Below are positions 1-8,143 of a stretch of 64,000 bases of DNA, in pieces; the stretch's first letter is position 1; each line of letters begins with the position of its first letter. Position numbers and translations under genes: made by a program. The notes below the pieces were generated by a model. That model saw only the letters and a program-made list of their open reading frames with translations, was not told the DNA's origin and made no database searches. Source of the DNA: Agromyces sp. Root81 (GTDB lineage Bacteria; Actinomycetota; Actinomycetes; Actinomycetales; Microbacteriaceae); NCBI RefSeq assembly GCF_001429165.1, contig NZ_LMIR01000002.1, forward strand, positions 916,661-980,660, in the 5' to 3' direction.

Positions 1-2
1 TG

Positions 3-59
3 AGCGCCGCCGAGATTCGCTCCGTGTCTCCGACTGCTCCCGTCGGGAGTTCGCGATGA
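3..59 (+). CDS. C-terminal tail of an upstream ORF, probably Mrp antiporter subunit F (partial)
   Basis: An open frame enters the window and ends at a TGA that overlaps the ATG of mnhG by 4 bases (ATGA). Only about 18 residues are visible (SAAEIRSVSPTAPVGSSR), so the family cannot be read from the protein. The subunit F assignment rests on the usual F-then-G gene order of Mrp operons and on the start/stop coupling. This tail contains the same SAAEI stretch that begins MnhG, because a 16-base segment is repeated 56 bases apart. Confidence 0.45.
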   Translation, partial: SAAEIRSVSPTAPVGSSR

Positions 60-409
60 GCGCCGCCGAGATCGCCGTCGGACTGCTCATCCTGGTGAGC
101 GCGTTCCTGTCGATGGCCGCGGGCATCGGCATCGTGCGGTTCCCCGACGTGCTGACCCGGCTGCACGCCGCGACGAAGCCCCAGGTGCTGGGCCTTGCGA
201 CCGTGCTCGTCGCGATCGTCGTGCAGGTGCCGACGTGGGGCGTGCTCACGACCGTCGTGCTCGTGATGACGTTCCAGCTGCTCACCCAGCCGATGACCGC
301 GCACATGCTCGGCCGCTCCGCCTACCGCAGCGACCACGTGCGCCGCGACCTGCTGATCGAGGACGACCTCGATCGCGACATCACCGAGCACGACCAGACC
401 GGGCGCTGA
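56..409 (+). CDS. mnhG: Na+/H+ antiporter subunit G (Mrp/Mnh complex)
   Basis: This 117-residue membrane subunit belongs to the multi-subunit Mrp monovalent cation/proton antiporter, which exports Na+ for pH and salt homeostasis. Three hydrophobic segments are visible (about residues 5-25, 42-62 and 64-82). The family motif GIGIVRFPDVLTRLHAATKP lies between the first two, as in MnhG/PhaG proteins. The length is normal and the C-terminus is a charged cytoplasmic tail. The ATG overlaps the stop of the preceding ORF, so this is the last gene of an operon lying mostly outside the window. The next gene converges 18 bases downstream. Confidence 0.92.
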   Translation: MSAAEIAVGLLILVSAFLSMAAGIGIVRFPDVLTRLHAATKPQVLGLATVLVAIVVQVPTWGVLTTVVLVMTFQLLTQPMTAHMLGRSAYRSDHVRRDLLIEDDLDRDITEHDQTGR

Positions 410-427
410 GCTCCGAAGCTTCCGGCG

Positions 428-907
428 CTACCCGACCCCGGCGGATGCCAGGCCCTGGCCGATGAGCACCCAGAGCACGATGCCGCCCATGGCGAGCAAT
501 GGAATGCCGAACGCGAGCCGCCGTTCACGCAGACGCTTGATCGCGTAGACGAAGCCGAGAACACCGATGGCGATGGCGCCGGCCGTCGAGAGCAGCGCGC
601 CGGCCGCGACCAACCCGGGCGTGCAGGACGAAGCGCATGAACCGGCCATCAGCATGATCGCTCCGAACAGCATGCCCACCAGCGTGGCGAGTCCCAAGGG
701 GATCAGCAGCACGATCGTGGCGATGAGGTCGCCGACGTTCAGGCGCACTCCGACTGGAAGGGTGCGTCGGGTGGTGATCACGACAGAGTAGCGGCCACCC
801 TCGATCGGCTCGCGGGGCGGCGAATCGGCCGTACGCATCTCCGAAGCCTCACTCTGCGACTGGGATGACTCGTCGTCTCGATGACTGTTCGATTGTTCTC
901 CGCTCAT
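428..907 (-). CDS. Small multi-spanning membrane protein, last gene of the WXG/hydrolase operon
   Basis: This 159-residue protein is not recognised. The first 55 residues are polar, Ser/Glu-rich and probably cytoplasmic. Three hydrophobic segments follow at about 61-89, 98-122 and 132-154, with a Cys-Ala-Ser-Ser-Cys pair in the first loop. Its ATG overlaps the stop of the lipoprotein gene upstream by 4 bases (ATGA), so it is cotranscribed and translationally coupled with the three genes before it. A role at the membrane alongside the lipoprotein, for example protecting the cell from or anchoring the WXG-hydrolase product, is inference from position only. Confidence 0.7.
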   Translation of the reverse strand: MSGEQSNSHRDDESSQSQSEASEMRTADSPPREPIEGGRYSVVITTRRTLPVGVRLNVGDLIATIVLLIPLGLATLVGMLFGAIMLMAGSCASSCTPGLVAAGALLSTAGAIAIGVLGFVYAIKRLRERRLAFGIPLLAMGGIVLWVLIGQGLASAGVG

Positions 908-1380
908 TCGATGCCCTCTGGCGCTTGGCTGCAGCGCGCAAACACCATGATCTCGACGTACGGGACGTCGTCCACATCCTCATCGAATGAGACCCCGACG
1001 AGCGGGGCCTCTTCGTCGCCACCTCGTCGAGATCCGAATCGGTCATCGCGATTGTCGAGGAGTTCGTCTTCAACGAACCCCGCAGCTGCGGCATCCCGAC
1101 GCAGGCCTTCGACGGCGGCCTCCGCATCCCCCGGTTCCTTGAGGTAGACCAACCAGCGACCCGTGTACTTCGTGCCACCAGCGCATGAGACGAACCCCGC
1201 CGGAATCGGGTCCTCGATGTGATCGACGGCGTCTTCGGGCAAGAGGTCGACGATTTCCTGCATCTCGCCGCGCGCTTCATCCCGTGCGGTATCGAACGGA
1301 GGCAGCTGCGCGCATCCAGCGAACACAAGGAGCACGGGCACAACAATGGCGGCCACGGCTGCACGATGACGTCGCATCAT
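904..1380 (-). CDS. Lipoprotein of the WXG/hydrolase operon
   Basis: The 158-residue product starts with a lipoprotein signal: Arg-rich start, hydrophobic core at about 7-20 and lipobox FAGC with Cys23. The mature part is acidic and of unknown fold. It contains a Cys-Ala-Gly-Gly segment and a later Cys that could form a disulfide. The start at 1380 is chosen because its ATG overlaps the upstream TGA (ATGA) and places the signal peptide at the N-terminus; a longer frame to 1482 only adds Arg-rich residues read inside the previous gene. The distal membrane protein gene overlaps its stop in turn. Confidence 0.77.
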   Translation of the reverse strand: MMRRHRAAVAAIVVPVLLVFAGCAQLPPFDTARDEARGEMQEIVDLLPEDAVDHIEDPIPAGFVSCAGGTKYTGRWLVYLKEPGDAEAAVEGLRRDAAAAGFVEDELLDNRDDRFGSRRGGDEEAPLVGVSFDEDVDDVPYVEIMVFARCSQAPEGIE

Positions 1381-3164
1381 TCGACGCCGTTGAGTAGATC
1401 GGCCACGCCGTAGAGCACTGGGTCGTTGCCAGTCGACGAGATGATCTGGTTGTGATGCGCGACCGAATCGCTCACCGTCCAAATGGCGCCCACGAGCCCG
1501 CCAGTCAGAGTCTTCCAGACTTGGTTCTCGGCGTCGATCCCGCTCTCGCGTACCTCGAGTGCCCCACCGGAACTCGGCGCGGCGCCGTAGCCGAGCCCAT
1601 CGAGCACCGGAACGGGGATATGGATGTCATAGAAGAGCTTGTTGATGTCGTCCTCGGCCGCGTACACGTAGTACTCCGTTCCGTCGATCGCCTTCCACCC
1701 TTCCTTCATCCCGATGGGGGCCAAGAGCACCCGAGTCTCGAACTCGACCTTCCCCTCCGTCTCCGCCTCGCCTGCGGCAGAAGAACCGAAACTGTGCTCG
1801 ACACTGACGACGGGGAGCGCACCGATGCCCGTCGCATCGAGCCCATGATGGAACGCGGCGTAGTTCGCTCCGATTCGATCGGCAGCGGCGTTGAGCTGGG
1901 GGCCGTTCCACGCCAATTCGTCGAGTTGCGGGAACGTGCCGTCTTTGAAGACGAAAGCGAGCACATCGCCGCCGCCGTTCGCCGCCTGCCATGCCGCGAA
2001 TTCCTGCTGCGAGCCTCTGCGGTACGGATCATTCGGATTCAGCACCCCGTCGTACATCATCTCGAGGCTCGCGTTCGTGCCCGGCATGAACGACATCACG
2101 TTCTTCGCCTTCGTCGGGTCGCCGATCATCTCGATGATGCGGTCGTTCTCAGGCTGGTACAGGTAGAGCTGGATGTCGCCGTCAACGACCTGCTCGAGGT
2201 ACTCGATCTGCTTCTCGAGAAGCGTCCGCTCCTCGCTCCGCCCACCCTCGGGCACTCGTCCTCGCAGCTCCCGACGTTCCTCGATCGCGCCGAGACGGTC
2301 CTTCGCCTCGGCGAGGATCACCTCGGCGTTGCGCCGGTTCGCCGCGACCCGAACCAGGATCGGCAGGCCGTTCAACGCGCCGAGCAACGCTGGCGCACCC
2401 GCGAAGAGCGCCGTGCGCTGTCCGTCGTCGAGTGAGCCCCACCATTCGGCGACACCCTCGGGGTCGCCGGATTCGGCCAACGTGAGCAAATCGGGATGCG
2501 CGTCGAACAGGATCTCGAGCTCGGTCGCCGACAGCGTCGAGAGCCGTTCGAGCAGGCGATCGGCCGAGACGACGTCGCCCGAACCGCGGCCGAACTCCGA
2601 GAGCCCGCCGAGCACCTCGGCCGACTGGAGGCCCGCGACCGCACGTGCATCGATGTCTTCGCGGTCTGCCACGAGCCGACTCCAGCTCGCCTCGAGCTCA
2701 GTGCGCCGGGACTCGACCTTGTCGATGCGCCCCTCCACGTCGTCACGGTTGCGCTCCCAGCGGGCGTGGAGCTCGGGATCCTTCATCACCAGGGATTCGT
2801 TGGCCGACGCCTGCTCGAGGTCGACCATCAGACCTTCGAGGTCTTCCTGCGCGCCTGCAAGGTCGCTCTCAAGCGCCGCCTGTCGGGTGCGCAGCGCTTC
2901 GAGATCGTCGGCGTACTGGTCGAGCACGTCCGACTGCTCACGCAGACCCACGGCGAGCAACGTCAACTCTGGGACGATGAGCGCAGCCCGAGCCTGGAAC
3001 GCCGTCTTCGCGGCGCCGGTCCAGTCATCGTCGGCGACGTCATCGGCCGATCTGACGCTCCTCCGCGATTCGCGCACGTCGGCCGCGGCGTCGGAACGCA
3101 CACCGGCATCCTCGCGGATGCGTTCCAGCGATCCCGCTCCGGGATCGTCCCACGACCATGCCAT
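1377..3164 (-). CDS. WXG100-like/alpha-beta hydrolase fusion protein (DUF1023 type)
   Basis: The 595-residue protein has a type VII-secretion-style N-terminus: helical, with W48-T49-G50 in the WXG position, then coiled coil to about 175. A WWGSL...QRTALFAG linker at 241-256 and a GALNGLPILVRVAANR segment (262-277) are typical of actinobacterial WXG-hydrolase proteins of the DUF1023 group. A serine-hydrolase elbow E-H-S-F-G follows with Ser458, departing from the usual G-H-S-x-G at its first residue. No signal peptide is seen, so export, if any, would be by a type VII route. The substrate is unknown. It overlaps the small helical gene upstream by one base and the lipoprotein downstream by four. 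Confidence 0.8.
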   Translation of the reverse strand: MAWSWDDPGAGSLERIREDAGVRSDAAADVRESRRSVRSADDVADDDWTGAAKTAFQARAALIVPELTLLAVGLREQSDVLDQYADDLEALRTRQAALESDLAGAQEDLEGLMVDLEQASANESLVMKDPELHARWERNRDDVEGRIDKVESRRTELEASWSRLVADREDIDARAVAGLQSAEVLGGLSEFGRGSGDVVSADRLLERLSTLSATELEILFDAHPDLLTLAESGDPEGVAEWWGSLDDGQRTALFAGAPALLGALNGLPILVRVAANRRNAEVILAEAKDRLGAIEERRELRGRVPEGGRSEERTLLEKQIEYLEQVVDGDIQLYLYQPENDRIIEMIGDPTKAKNVMSFMPGTNASLEMMYDGVLNPNDPYRRGSQQEFAAWQAANGGGDVLAFVFKDGTFPQLDELAWNGPQLNAAADRIGANYAAFHHGLDATGIGALPVVSVEHSFGSSAAGEAETEGKVEFETRVLLAPIGMKEGWKAIDGTEYYVYAAEDDINKLFYDIHIPVPVLDGLGYGAAPSSGGALEVRESGIDAENQVWKTLTGGLVGAIWTVSDSVAHHNQIISSTGNDPVLYGVADLLNGVE

Positions 3165-3436
3165 CAGACGCCCGCCGCGATCGCCGCGTCGAGATCGCTG
3201 AAGTCGTCGAGCGCGGCGGTCGGATGCTTCGCCAGAGCGTCGACCTCACGCTCCACGATCGCCCGCCGCGCCTCGAGCAGGGCGACGGTCTCGACGAGCG
3301 CCGCCTCCACGAGGGGCGACCCTAATGCGGTGCCGTCACACTGTGCGACCTCGCGACGGGATTCGAGCAGCCGCGCTGCACTGCGCAGATCAGAGGCAAG
3401 CGCCGACAGTGCGGAACGCTCGATGACCAGATCCAC
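3164..3436 (-). CDS. Small helical protein, likely WXG-type partner
   Basis: This 90-residue, almost wholly helical, Ala/Leu/Glu-rich protein has no cysteine-rich or membrane features. The GTG at 3436 is preferred because GAGGGGAG sits 6-7 bases before it; a longer frame to 3487 lacks this. Its stop shares one base with the ATG of the WXG-hydrolase gene (TGATG). Small helical proteins just upstream of WXG-hydrolase genes are commonly ESX-like partners or chaperones. That role is inferred from size, helicity and position; no WXG motif is visible in this one. Confidence 0.7.
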   Translation of the reverse strand: MDLVIERSALSALASDLRSAARLLESRREVAQCDGTALGSPLVEAALVETVALLEARRAIVEREVDALAKHPTAALDDFSDLDAAIAAGV

Positions 3437-3719
3437 GGCAACTCCCCTCAGCGCTGTACAGGTGATCGACAGCATAACCCGCCGCACGAGCCCCGAGATT
3501 CGCCCTGTGGACTACCCGACGCCGACGGACGTCAGCCCGTACCCGATGAGCCAGAGGCTCGACAACGCAACCGGCACGGGTCGCCATCCGATGAGTTGCG
3601 CATCCTCTTCAGCGCAGTTCGCGTAGGGTATCGTCCATGTGCCGCGCAGCCGTGTTCAACGGAGCCTCGACTCCGGGCAGCTGACGCGCGGGCGCCTGAG
3701 AACGAATGGAACGATCACA

Positions 3720-4364
3720 ATGAATTCCGTTTCTCGTGTGTTGGCGGCCACCCTCGTCGCGTCGCTGGCGTTGGTCGCGTCCGGCTGCGCTGCCATCTCT
3801 CCCCCGCCGACGATGGCTGACACCCGCACTCGAGCACATGAACTCGTAGACGGGCTCATCGCGCAGATCCCCGAGGATCAGATCCTCAGCGTCACCGTCA
3901 CCGCCGACCGGCCGTTCCACATGATCGACGGCTTCAACCCTGATGCGACGCCGGAACGAGCTCGTTGGATGTACTACGTCGATGTGGCGCTGCGACAGGA
4001 CGGCCAGTACGACGACGAACTCACGTTCCGAGAGACGGCGTTCAAGCCGTATGTCGAGGGGCTCATCGGGGCCGGCCAAGGCTGGAAGGCCGAACCCGAC
4101 AGCGAGTACGTTGCCTCCTACCTTCTGCCCCGGTACGGTCCGGATTGGGTGTTCTCGTCCAGCGGTCTGAGCAGTGGAGAGTATCCGATCGACGGAGAGA
4201 CCTTCGTGTCCATCCAGGTGTTCGCAGAACCTGCAGTCTGGGACCAGTCGCTGTGGGACGATTCGATCAAGATCTCGCAGACATGGCCCAGCAACGGCAT
4301 GCCCGAAGGCGCAACTCAGATCGAGAACCCTCACAGCACACCCCAACCGGAGCCCCAGGGCTGA
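3720..4364 (+). CDS. Putative lipoprotein of unknown function
   Basis: The 214-residue product begins with a clear lipoprotein signal: MNSVSR, hydrophobic core LAATLVASLALV, lipobox VASGC. The mature domain is not recognised. It has alternating strands and aromatic residues, including a WMYYVDVAL strand and a GQGWKAEPDSEYV loop. It resembles small actinobacterial lipoproteins only in general style. The ATG at 3720 places the signal peptide correctly; the frame opens further upstream at 3639 but those residues are basic and not signal-like. It is divergent from the WXG operon and monocistronic. Confidence 0.78.
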   Translation: MNSVSRVLAATLVASLALVASGCAAISPPPTMADTRTRAHELVDGLIAQIPEDQILSVTVTADRPFHMIDGFNPDATPERARWMYYVDVALRQDGQYDDELTFRETAFKPYVEGLIGAGQGWKAEPDSEYVASYLLPRYGPDWVFSSSGLSSGEYPIDGETFVSIQVFAEPAVWDQSLWDDSIKISQTWPSNGMPEGATQIENPHSTPQPEPQG

Positions 4365-4392
4365 GACGCCGACCGATCCGCCCGCTCAGACC

Positions 4393-5178
4393 TCAGCCGC
4401 GACCGGTGAACTCGGGCTTCCGCTTCTCCTGGAACGCGGCGAAGCCCTCGCGGTAGTCGGCGGTGTCGCAGAGCGCGGCCTGCGCGCGGTTCTCCTCGGC
4501 CATGGACGCCCAGAGCCCGAGACGGTCGTCGCGGAGTGCGGCGACGAGGCGCTTCGAGGCGACGAACGCCTGGGTGGCGCCGGATGCCGCGGCGCGGGCC
4601 GCAGCGCGGGTGGCATCCGTCACCTCGTCGGCCGAGAAGACCTGCGAGAACAGGCCGGCCGCGACCGCCTCGGCGCCCGACATGAGCCGGCCGGTGACGA
4701 TGAGGTCCATGGTGCGGTGCGCGCCGAGGCGCTCGACGAAGAGGGCGTGGCCACCCGAGTCGAGTGTCGCCCCGAGGTTCGCGAAGGGCGAGCCGATCTT
4801 CGCGGTGTCGGCGACGTAGACGATGTCGGAGGCGATGAGCAGGCCGAGGCCGACGCCGAGGCACGCGCCGTGCGCGACCGCGAACGTCGGCACGGCGATG
4901 CCGGCCATGCGCTGCAGCAACGGCTCGACGAGTCCGCCGAGGTAGCCGAGCACGTCGTCCTCGCGCGGGTCGACACCCGAGATGTCGCGCCCCGCGCAGA
5001 AGGCGCGGCCCTCGCCGCGCAGCACGAGCGCACGGATGTCGCCGGTCTGCGCCATCCGCTCGGCCTCGATGTAAGCGGCGGCCAGCTCGCCGATCGCCGG
5101 TTCGTCGAGGGCGTTGAGCTTCTCGGGTGCGTTCAGCACGACCTCGGCGACGCCGTCGGCCACGTTCAGTTCGATCAT
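4393..5178 (-). CDS. paaG: PaaG-type enoyl-CoA hydratase/isomerase (ring-epoxide to oxepin-CoA isomerase)
   Basis: The 261-residue crotonase-fold enzyme has the CoA/oxyanion motif GEGRAFCAGRD near 58-68. The active-site stretch reads FANLGATLDSGG: the first catalytic Glu of hydratases is absent and an Asp precedes Ser-Gly-Gly, as in E. coli PaaG. The C-terminus TADYREGFAAFQEKRKPEF also matches PaaG. It would convert 1,2-epoxyphenylacetyl-CoA to oxepin-CoA, directly after PaaABCE. The ATG at 5178 has an ACGGAGC ribosome site. It is the last gene of the minus-strand paaABCDE operon, 52 bases after paaE. Assignment to PaaG rather than PaaF is from these residues and gene order. Confidence 0.82.
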   Translation of the reverse strand: MIELNVADGVAEVVLNAPEKLNALDEPAIGELAAAYIEAERMAQTGDIRALVLRGEGRAFCAGRDISGVDPREDDVLGYLGGLVEPLLQRMAGIAVPTFAVAHGACLGVGLGLLIASDIVYVADTAKIGSPFANLGATLDSGGHALFVERLGAHRTMDLIVTGRLMSGAEAVAAGLFSQVFSADEVTDATRAAARAAASGATQAFVASKRLVAALRDDRLGLWASMAEENRAQAALCDTADYREGFAAFQEKRKPEFTGRG

Positions 5179-5230
5179 GATGATGCTCCGTTCCGCAGGT
5201 CGTCGTCGACCCGTTCGCAGGGTATCGGCG

Positions 5231-6418
5231 TCAGACGTCGTAGTCGACGACGACGCGGTCGGACTTGGGGTGCGACTGGCACGTGAGCACGTAGCCGCGT
5301 TCGAGCTCATCGGGTTCGAGGGCGTAGTTCTCGGTCATGGCGACGCTGCCCTCGATGATGCGTGCACGGCAGGTGCCGCACACTCCCCCGGCGCAGGCGA
5401 ACGGCACGTCGGCCCGCACGCGCAGCGCCGCATTCAGGATCGACTCGTTCGCGCTCACCGGGCTGTCGACGGTCGACGACAGGCCGTCGAGCGTGAACTC
5501 GATCGCGACGGTCGGTTCGCCGCGCTCGACCACCACCGGGCGGCCGTGGCGCGGCTCGACCCGGTCGGCATCGGTCGTGAAGAGCTCGTAGCGCACGTGC
5601 TTGGTCGGGACGCCGCGCGTCTCGAGGGTGTCGCGAGCGAGCTGCACGAGTTCGAACGGCCCGCAGAGGAACCACTCGTCGACCGTCTCGGGGCGGATCA
5701 GCACGTCGAGCATGCGGTCGAGCTTCTCGCCGTCGATACGTCCAGACAGGAGCGGCGCGGTGCGCTGCTCGCGCGAGAGCACGTGGTGCAGGGCGAGGCG
5801 CGACGGATAGCGGTCCTTCAGCTCGGCGAGCTCCTCGAGGAACATCACGTCGAGCGTCGAACGGTTCGTGTAGACGAGCTCGAACTCGGATGTCGCGGAG
5901 CGAGCCAGCACCGTGTGGGCGAGCGCCATGAGCGGGGTGATGCCCGACCCGGCGGCGATGCCGACGATGTGCTTGCCGTCGAGCTCGTCGAGGCTCGAGG
6001 TGAAGGTGCCCTGCGGGCTCATCACGTCGAGGGTGTCGCCCGCGACGAGTTCGGTGTTCGCCCACGTCGAGAAGAGGCCGCCGAGGTCGCGCTTGATGGC
6101 GACCGAGACGCTGCCCCGCACGGGCGGCCGGCAGATCGAGTAGCTGCGGCGCAGCTGGTGGCCGTCGAAGTCCTTGCGGAGCGCGACGTACTGGCCGGGC
6201 AGGTACGTGTAGTCGTCGGCGAGTGCGTCGGGCACGGCGAAGGTGACCTCGACGGCGTCGGCGGTGAGCGGACGCACCTCGGCGACCTCGAGCGAGTGGA
6301 AGCGCGCGCGGTGGCGCTTCGCGACGTGCTCGCCTCCCACGGTGCTCTGCAGGAATGCCGAGGCGACCGCGGCATCGGGCGTCGGGGTCGCCGTCGACCC
6401 CAGGTTGCGGGCAGCCAT
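5231..6418 (-). CDS. paaE: Phenylacetyl-CoA epoxidase reductase subunit PaaE
   Basis: The 395-residue electron-transfer subunit moves electrons from NAD(P)H through flavin and a 2Fe-2S centre to the PaaA di-iron site. The N-terminal FAD/NAD(P) oxidoreductase part shows LPGQYVALR, RRSYSICRPP (flavin binding) and GIAAGSGITPLMAL plus FLCGPFELV (nicotinamide binding). The C-terminal plant-type ferredoxin domain has CAGGVCGTC and a distal Cys in VLTCQSHP. The ATG overlaps the paaD stop by one base (TGATG). Length is slightly above the E. coli enzyme because of an N-terminal extension of about 30 residues. Confidence 0.94.
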   Translation of the reverse strand: MAARNLGSTATPTPDAAVASAFLQSTVGGEHVAKRHRARFHSLEVAEVRPLTADAVEVTFAVPDALADDYTYLPGQYVALRKDFDGHQLRRSYSICRPPVRGSVSVAIKRDLGGLFSTWANTELVAGDTLDVMSPQGTFTSSLDELDGKHIVGIAAGSGITPLMALAHTVLARSATSEFELVYTNRSTLDVMFLEELAELKDRYPSRLALHHVLSREQRTAPLLSGRIDGEKLDRMLDVLIRPETVDEWFLCGPFELVQLARDTLETRGVPTKHVRYELFTTDADRVEPRHGRPVVVERGEPTVAIEFTLDGLSSTVDSPVSANESILNAALRVRADVPFACAGGVCGTCRARIIEGSVAMTENYALEPDELERGYVLTCQSHPKSDRVVVDYDV

Positions 6419-6978
6419 CAGAGCACCTTGAAGTAGTCGAAGGGCTCGAGGCAGTCGCGGCACTCGTAGAGGGCCTTGCACGACGTCGAGCCGAAGCGGG
6501 CGAGTTCGCGGGTGTTGAGCGAGTCGCAGCGCGGGCACTTCACGGCGAGCTGCACGCGCACGGGGCCCGAACCCCGGGCTGCGGCGTTGCCGGTCGGCGC
6601 CTGGATGCCGTAGGTGCGGAGCTTCTGCTTGCCTGCGTCGCTCATCCAGTCGGTGGTCCACGCGGGGGCGAGCACGAGGTCGACGCGCACCTCGTCGTAG
6701 CCGGCGTGCGTGAGCGCGAGCAGCACGTCGTCGCGCATGGCCTCGAGCGCGGGGCATCCGCTGTACGTGGGCGTCAGCTGCACGCGCACGGCGCCGTCGT
6801 CGCCGATCTCGACCGAGCGGAGCACGCCGAGGTCCTCGATCGTGAGCACCGGGATCTCGGGGTCGGTCACGGTCGCCGCCACCGCCCAGGCACGCGCGGC
6901 CGCGGGGTCGCTCGGCACCGGTCGGGCGACCGATGCCTCGGGTGCCCCGGCGCGCTGCGCCACCGCCGCGGTCACCAT
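6418..6978 (-). CDS. paaD: PaaD, Fe-S assembly/maturation factor for the epoxidase
   Basis: The 186-residue protein has a DUF59/MIP18 domain (WAVAATVTDPEIPVLTIEDLGVL and TPTYSGCPALEAM) with the conserved Cys75. A C-terminal zinc-ribbon-like region follows, with Cys148, 151, 167, 173 and 176. PaaD is needed to mature the phenylacetyl-CoA epoxidase. The ATG at 6978 overlaps the end of paaC by 7 bases and has a CGGAGC site upstream. The N-terminal 25 residues are an Ala/Pro-rich extension. Confidence 0.94.
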   Translation of the reverse strand: MVTAAVAQRAGAPEASVARPVPSDPAAARAWAVAATVTDPEIPVLTIEDLGVLRSVEIGDDGAVRVQLTPTYSGCPALEAMRDDVLLALTHAGYDEVRVDLVLAPAWTTDWMSDAGKQKLRTYGIQAPTGNAAARGSGPVRVQLAVKCPRCDSLNTRELARFGSTSCKALYECRDCLEPFDYFKVL

Positions 6979-7841
6979 GATGCTCCGGGGTGCGCGCGGG
7001 CGAGCACCTGCATCTCGGCGAGGAGCGGCCCGAGGTGCTCGGTGTGACGGCCCTCGCGGCCGCCGCCCGAGGCGATGAACGCGGTGCGGCCGGCCGGCCG
7101 CTCGAGCACGGCCTCCGCGAACACCTCGTCGATGACGGCGTCGAACGCCGGTCGCAGGCTCGACGGCAGCACCGCGACCCCCGTCGCGGCGAGCCGCTCG
7201 ACGAGCGCGTCGTCGACGAACAGCTCGTCGACGTAGGGCCAGGTGTCGGCGATCGCGAGGAGCATGCGACGGCGCGACTCCTCGGTGCCGCCCGCGAGCC
7301 GCAGCACCCACTGGGTCGCGTGATCGCGGTGGTAGTCGACCTCCTTCACCGACTTCGCGGCGATCGCCGCGAGTGTCGGATCGCTCGAGTCGACGAGCCG
7401 CGAGTACAGCTCGAACAGGTACGCGGATGCCGCGAGCTGACGCGCGATCGTGTGGGCGAAGTCGCCGTTCGGCTGCTCGAAGAGCCAGGCGTTGCGGAAC
7501 TCGGGTTCGCCCCGCCAGTAGGCGAGGTCGTCTTCGCTGCGGCCGCTCGCGGTGCCGGCGTAGTGCAGCAGCGAGCGGGCGTGCCCGATGAGGTCGAGGG
7601 CGATGTTGCCGAGCGCCACGTCTTCTTCCAGCTCGGGCGCGCGGGCGATCCACATGCCGAGCTGCTGGGCGAGCACGAGGGCGTCGTCGCCGAGGCGCAG
7701 CGCGTAGTCCGCGGCATCCGGTGAGGCGACCGCCGTGGTGCCGTCGGCCGCGGTGCCCGCGAGCTCTTCGGTGAGCGCGAGCCGGTCGACGGAGACGTCG
7801 CCGTGGAGGTCGCCGTGCGGGTCGAGGTCGGCGCCGCTCAC
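6972..7841 (-). CDS. paaC: Phenylacetyl-CoA epoxidase structural subunit PaaC
   Basis: The 289-residue ferritin-like subunit forms the catalytic core with PaaA but lacks a functional di-iron site in known complexes. Visible family features include LGDDALVLAQQLGMWI, GNIALDLIGHAR, DFAHTIARQ and VKEVDYHRDHATQWVLRLAGGTEES. The N-terminal 40 residues are an actinobacterial-style polar extension. It starts with GTG, whose GTGA overlaps the paaB stop by four bases. Confidence 0.94.
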   Translation of the reverse strand: MSGADLDPHGDLHGDVSVDRLALTEELAGTAADGTTAVASPDAADYALRLGDDALVLAQQLGMWIARAPELEEDVALGNIALDLIGHARSLLHYAGTASGRSEDDLAYWRGEPEFRNAWLFEQPNGDFAHTIARQLAASAYLFELYSRLVDSSDPTLAAIAAKSVKEVDYHRDHATQWVLRLAGGTEESRRRMLLAIADTWPYVDELFVDDALVERLAATGVAVLPSSLRPAFDAVIDEVFAEAVLERPAGRTAFIASGGGREGRHTEHLGPLLAEMQVLARAHPGASW

Positions 7842-8143
7842 AGGTGCTTCACCCCTTCGCTCTTGGTGTAGTAGACCGCGTGGCGGTAGTTCTTGCCTGC
7901 GGGGCTCTCGAAGAAGGCGCCCTTCGCGTCGGGGTCGCTCGTCGTAACCGCGTCGGCGGGCACGACCCAGATCGAGACGCCCTCGTTGCGACGGGTGTAG
8001 AGGTCGCGCGCGTTGCGCACGGCCATGTCGGCGTCGGGCGCGTGCAGCGATCCGACGTGCACGTGCGAGAGGCCGCGGTTGGCGCGCACGAAGACCTCCC
8101 AGAGGGGCCAGGCCTCTGTTCCGATCTCACCGGGTGTCGACAT
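7838..8143 (-). CDS. paaB: Phenylacetyl-CoA epoxidase subunit PaaB
   Basis: The small 101-residue subunit bridges PaaA-PaaC heterodimers in the epoxidase. It shows the typical WPLWEVFVRANRGLSHVHVG start and the NARDLYTRRNEGVSIWVVPA centre. Length is normal. The ATG shares one base with the paaA stop (TGATG), and its own stop overlaps the paaC GTG. Confidence 0.95.
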   Translation of the reverse strand: MSTPGEIGTEAWPLWEVFVRANRGLSHVHVGSLHAPDADMAVRNARDLYTRRNEGVSIWVVPADAVTTSDPDAKGAFFESPAGKNYRHAVYYTKSEGVKHL

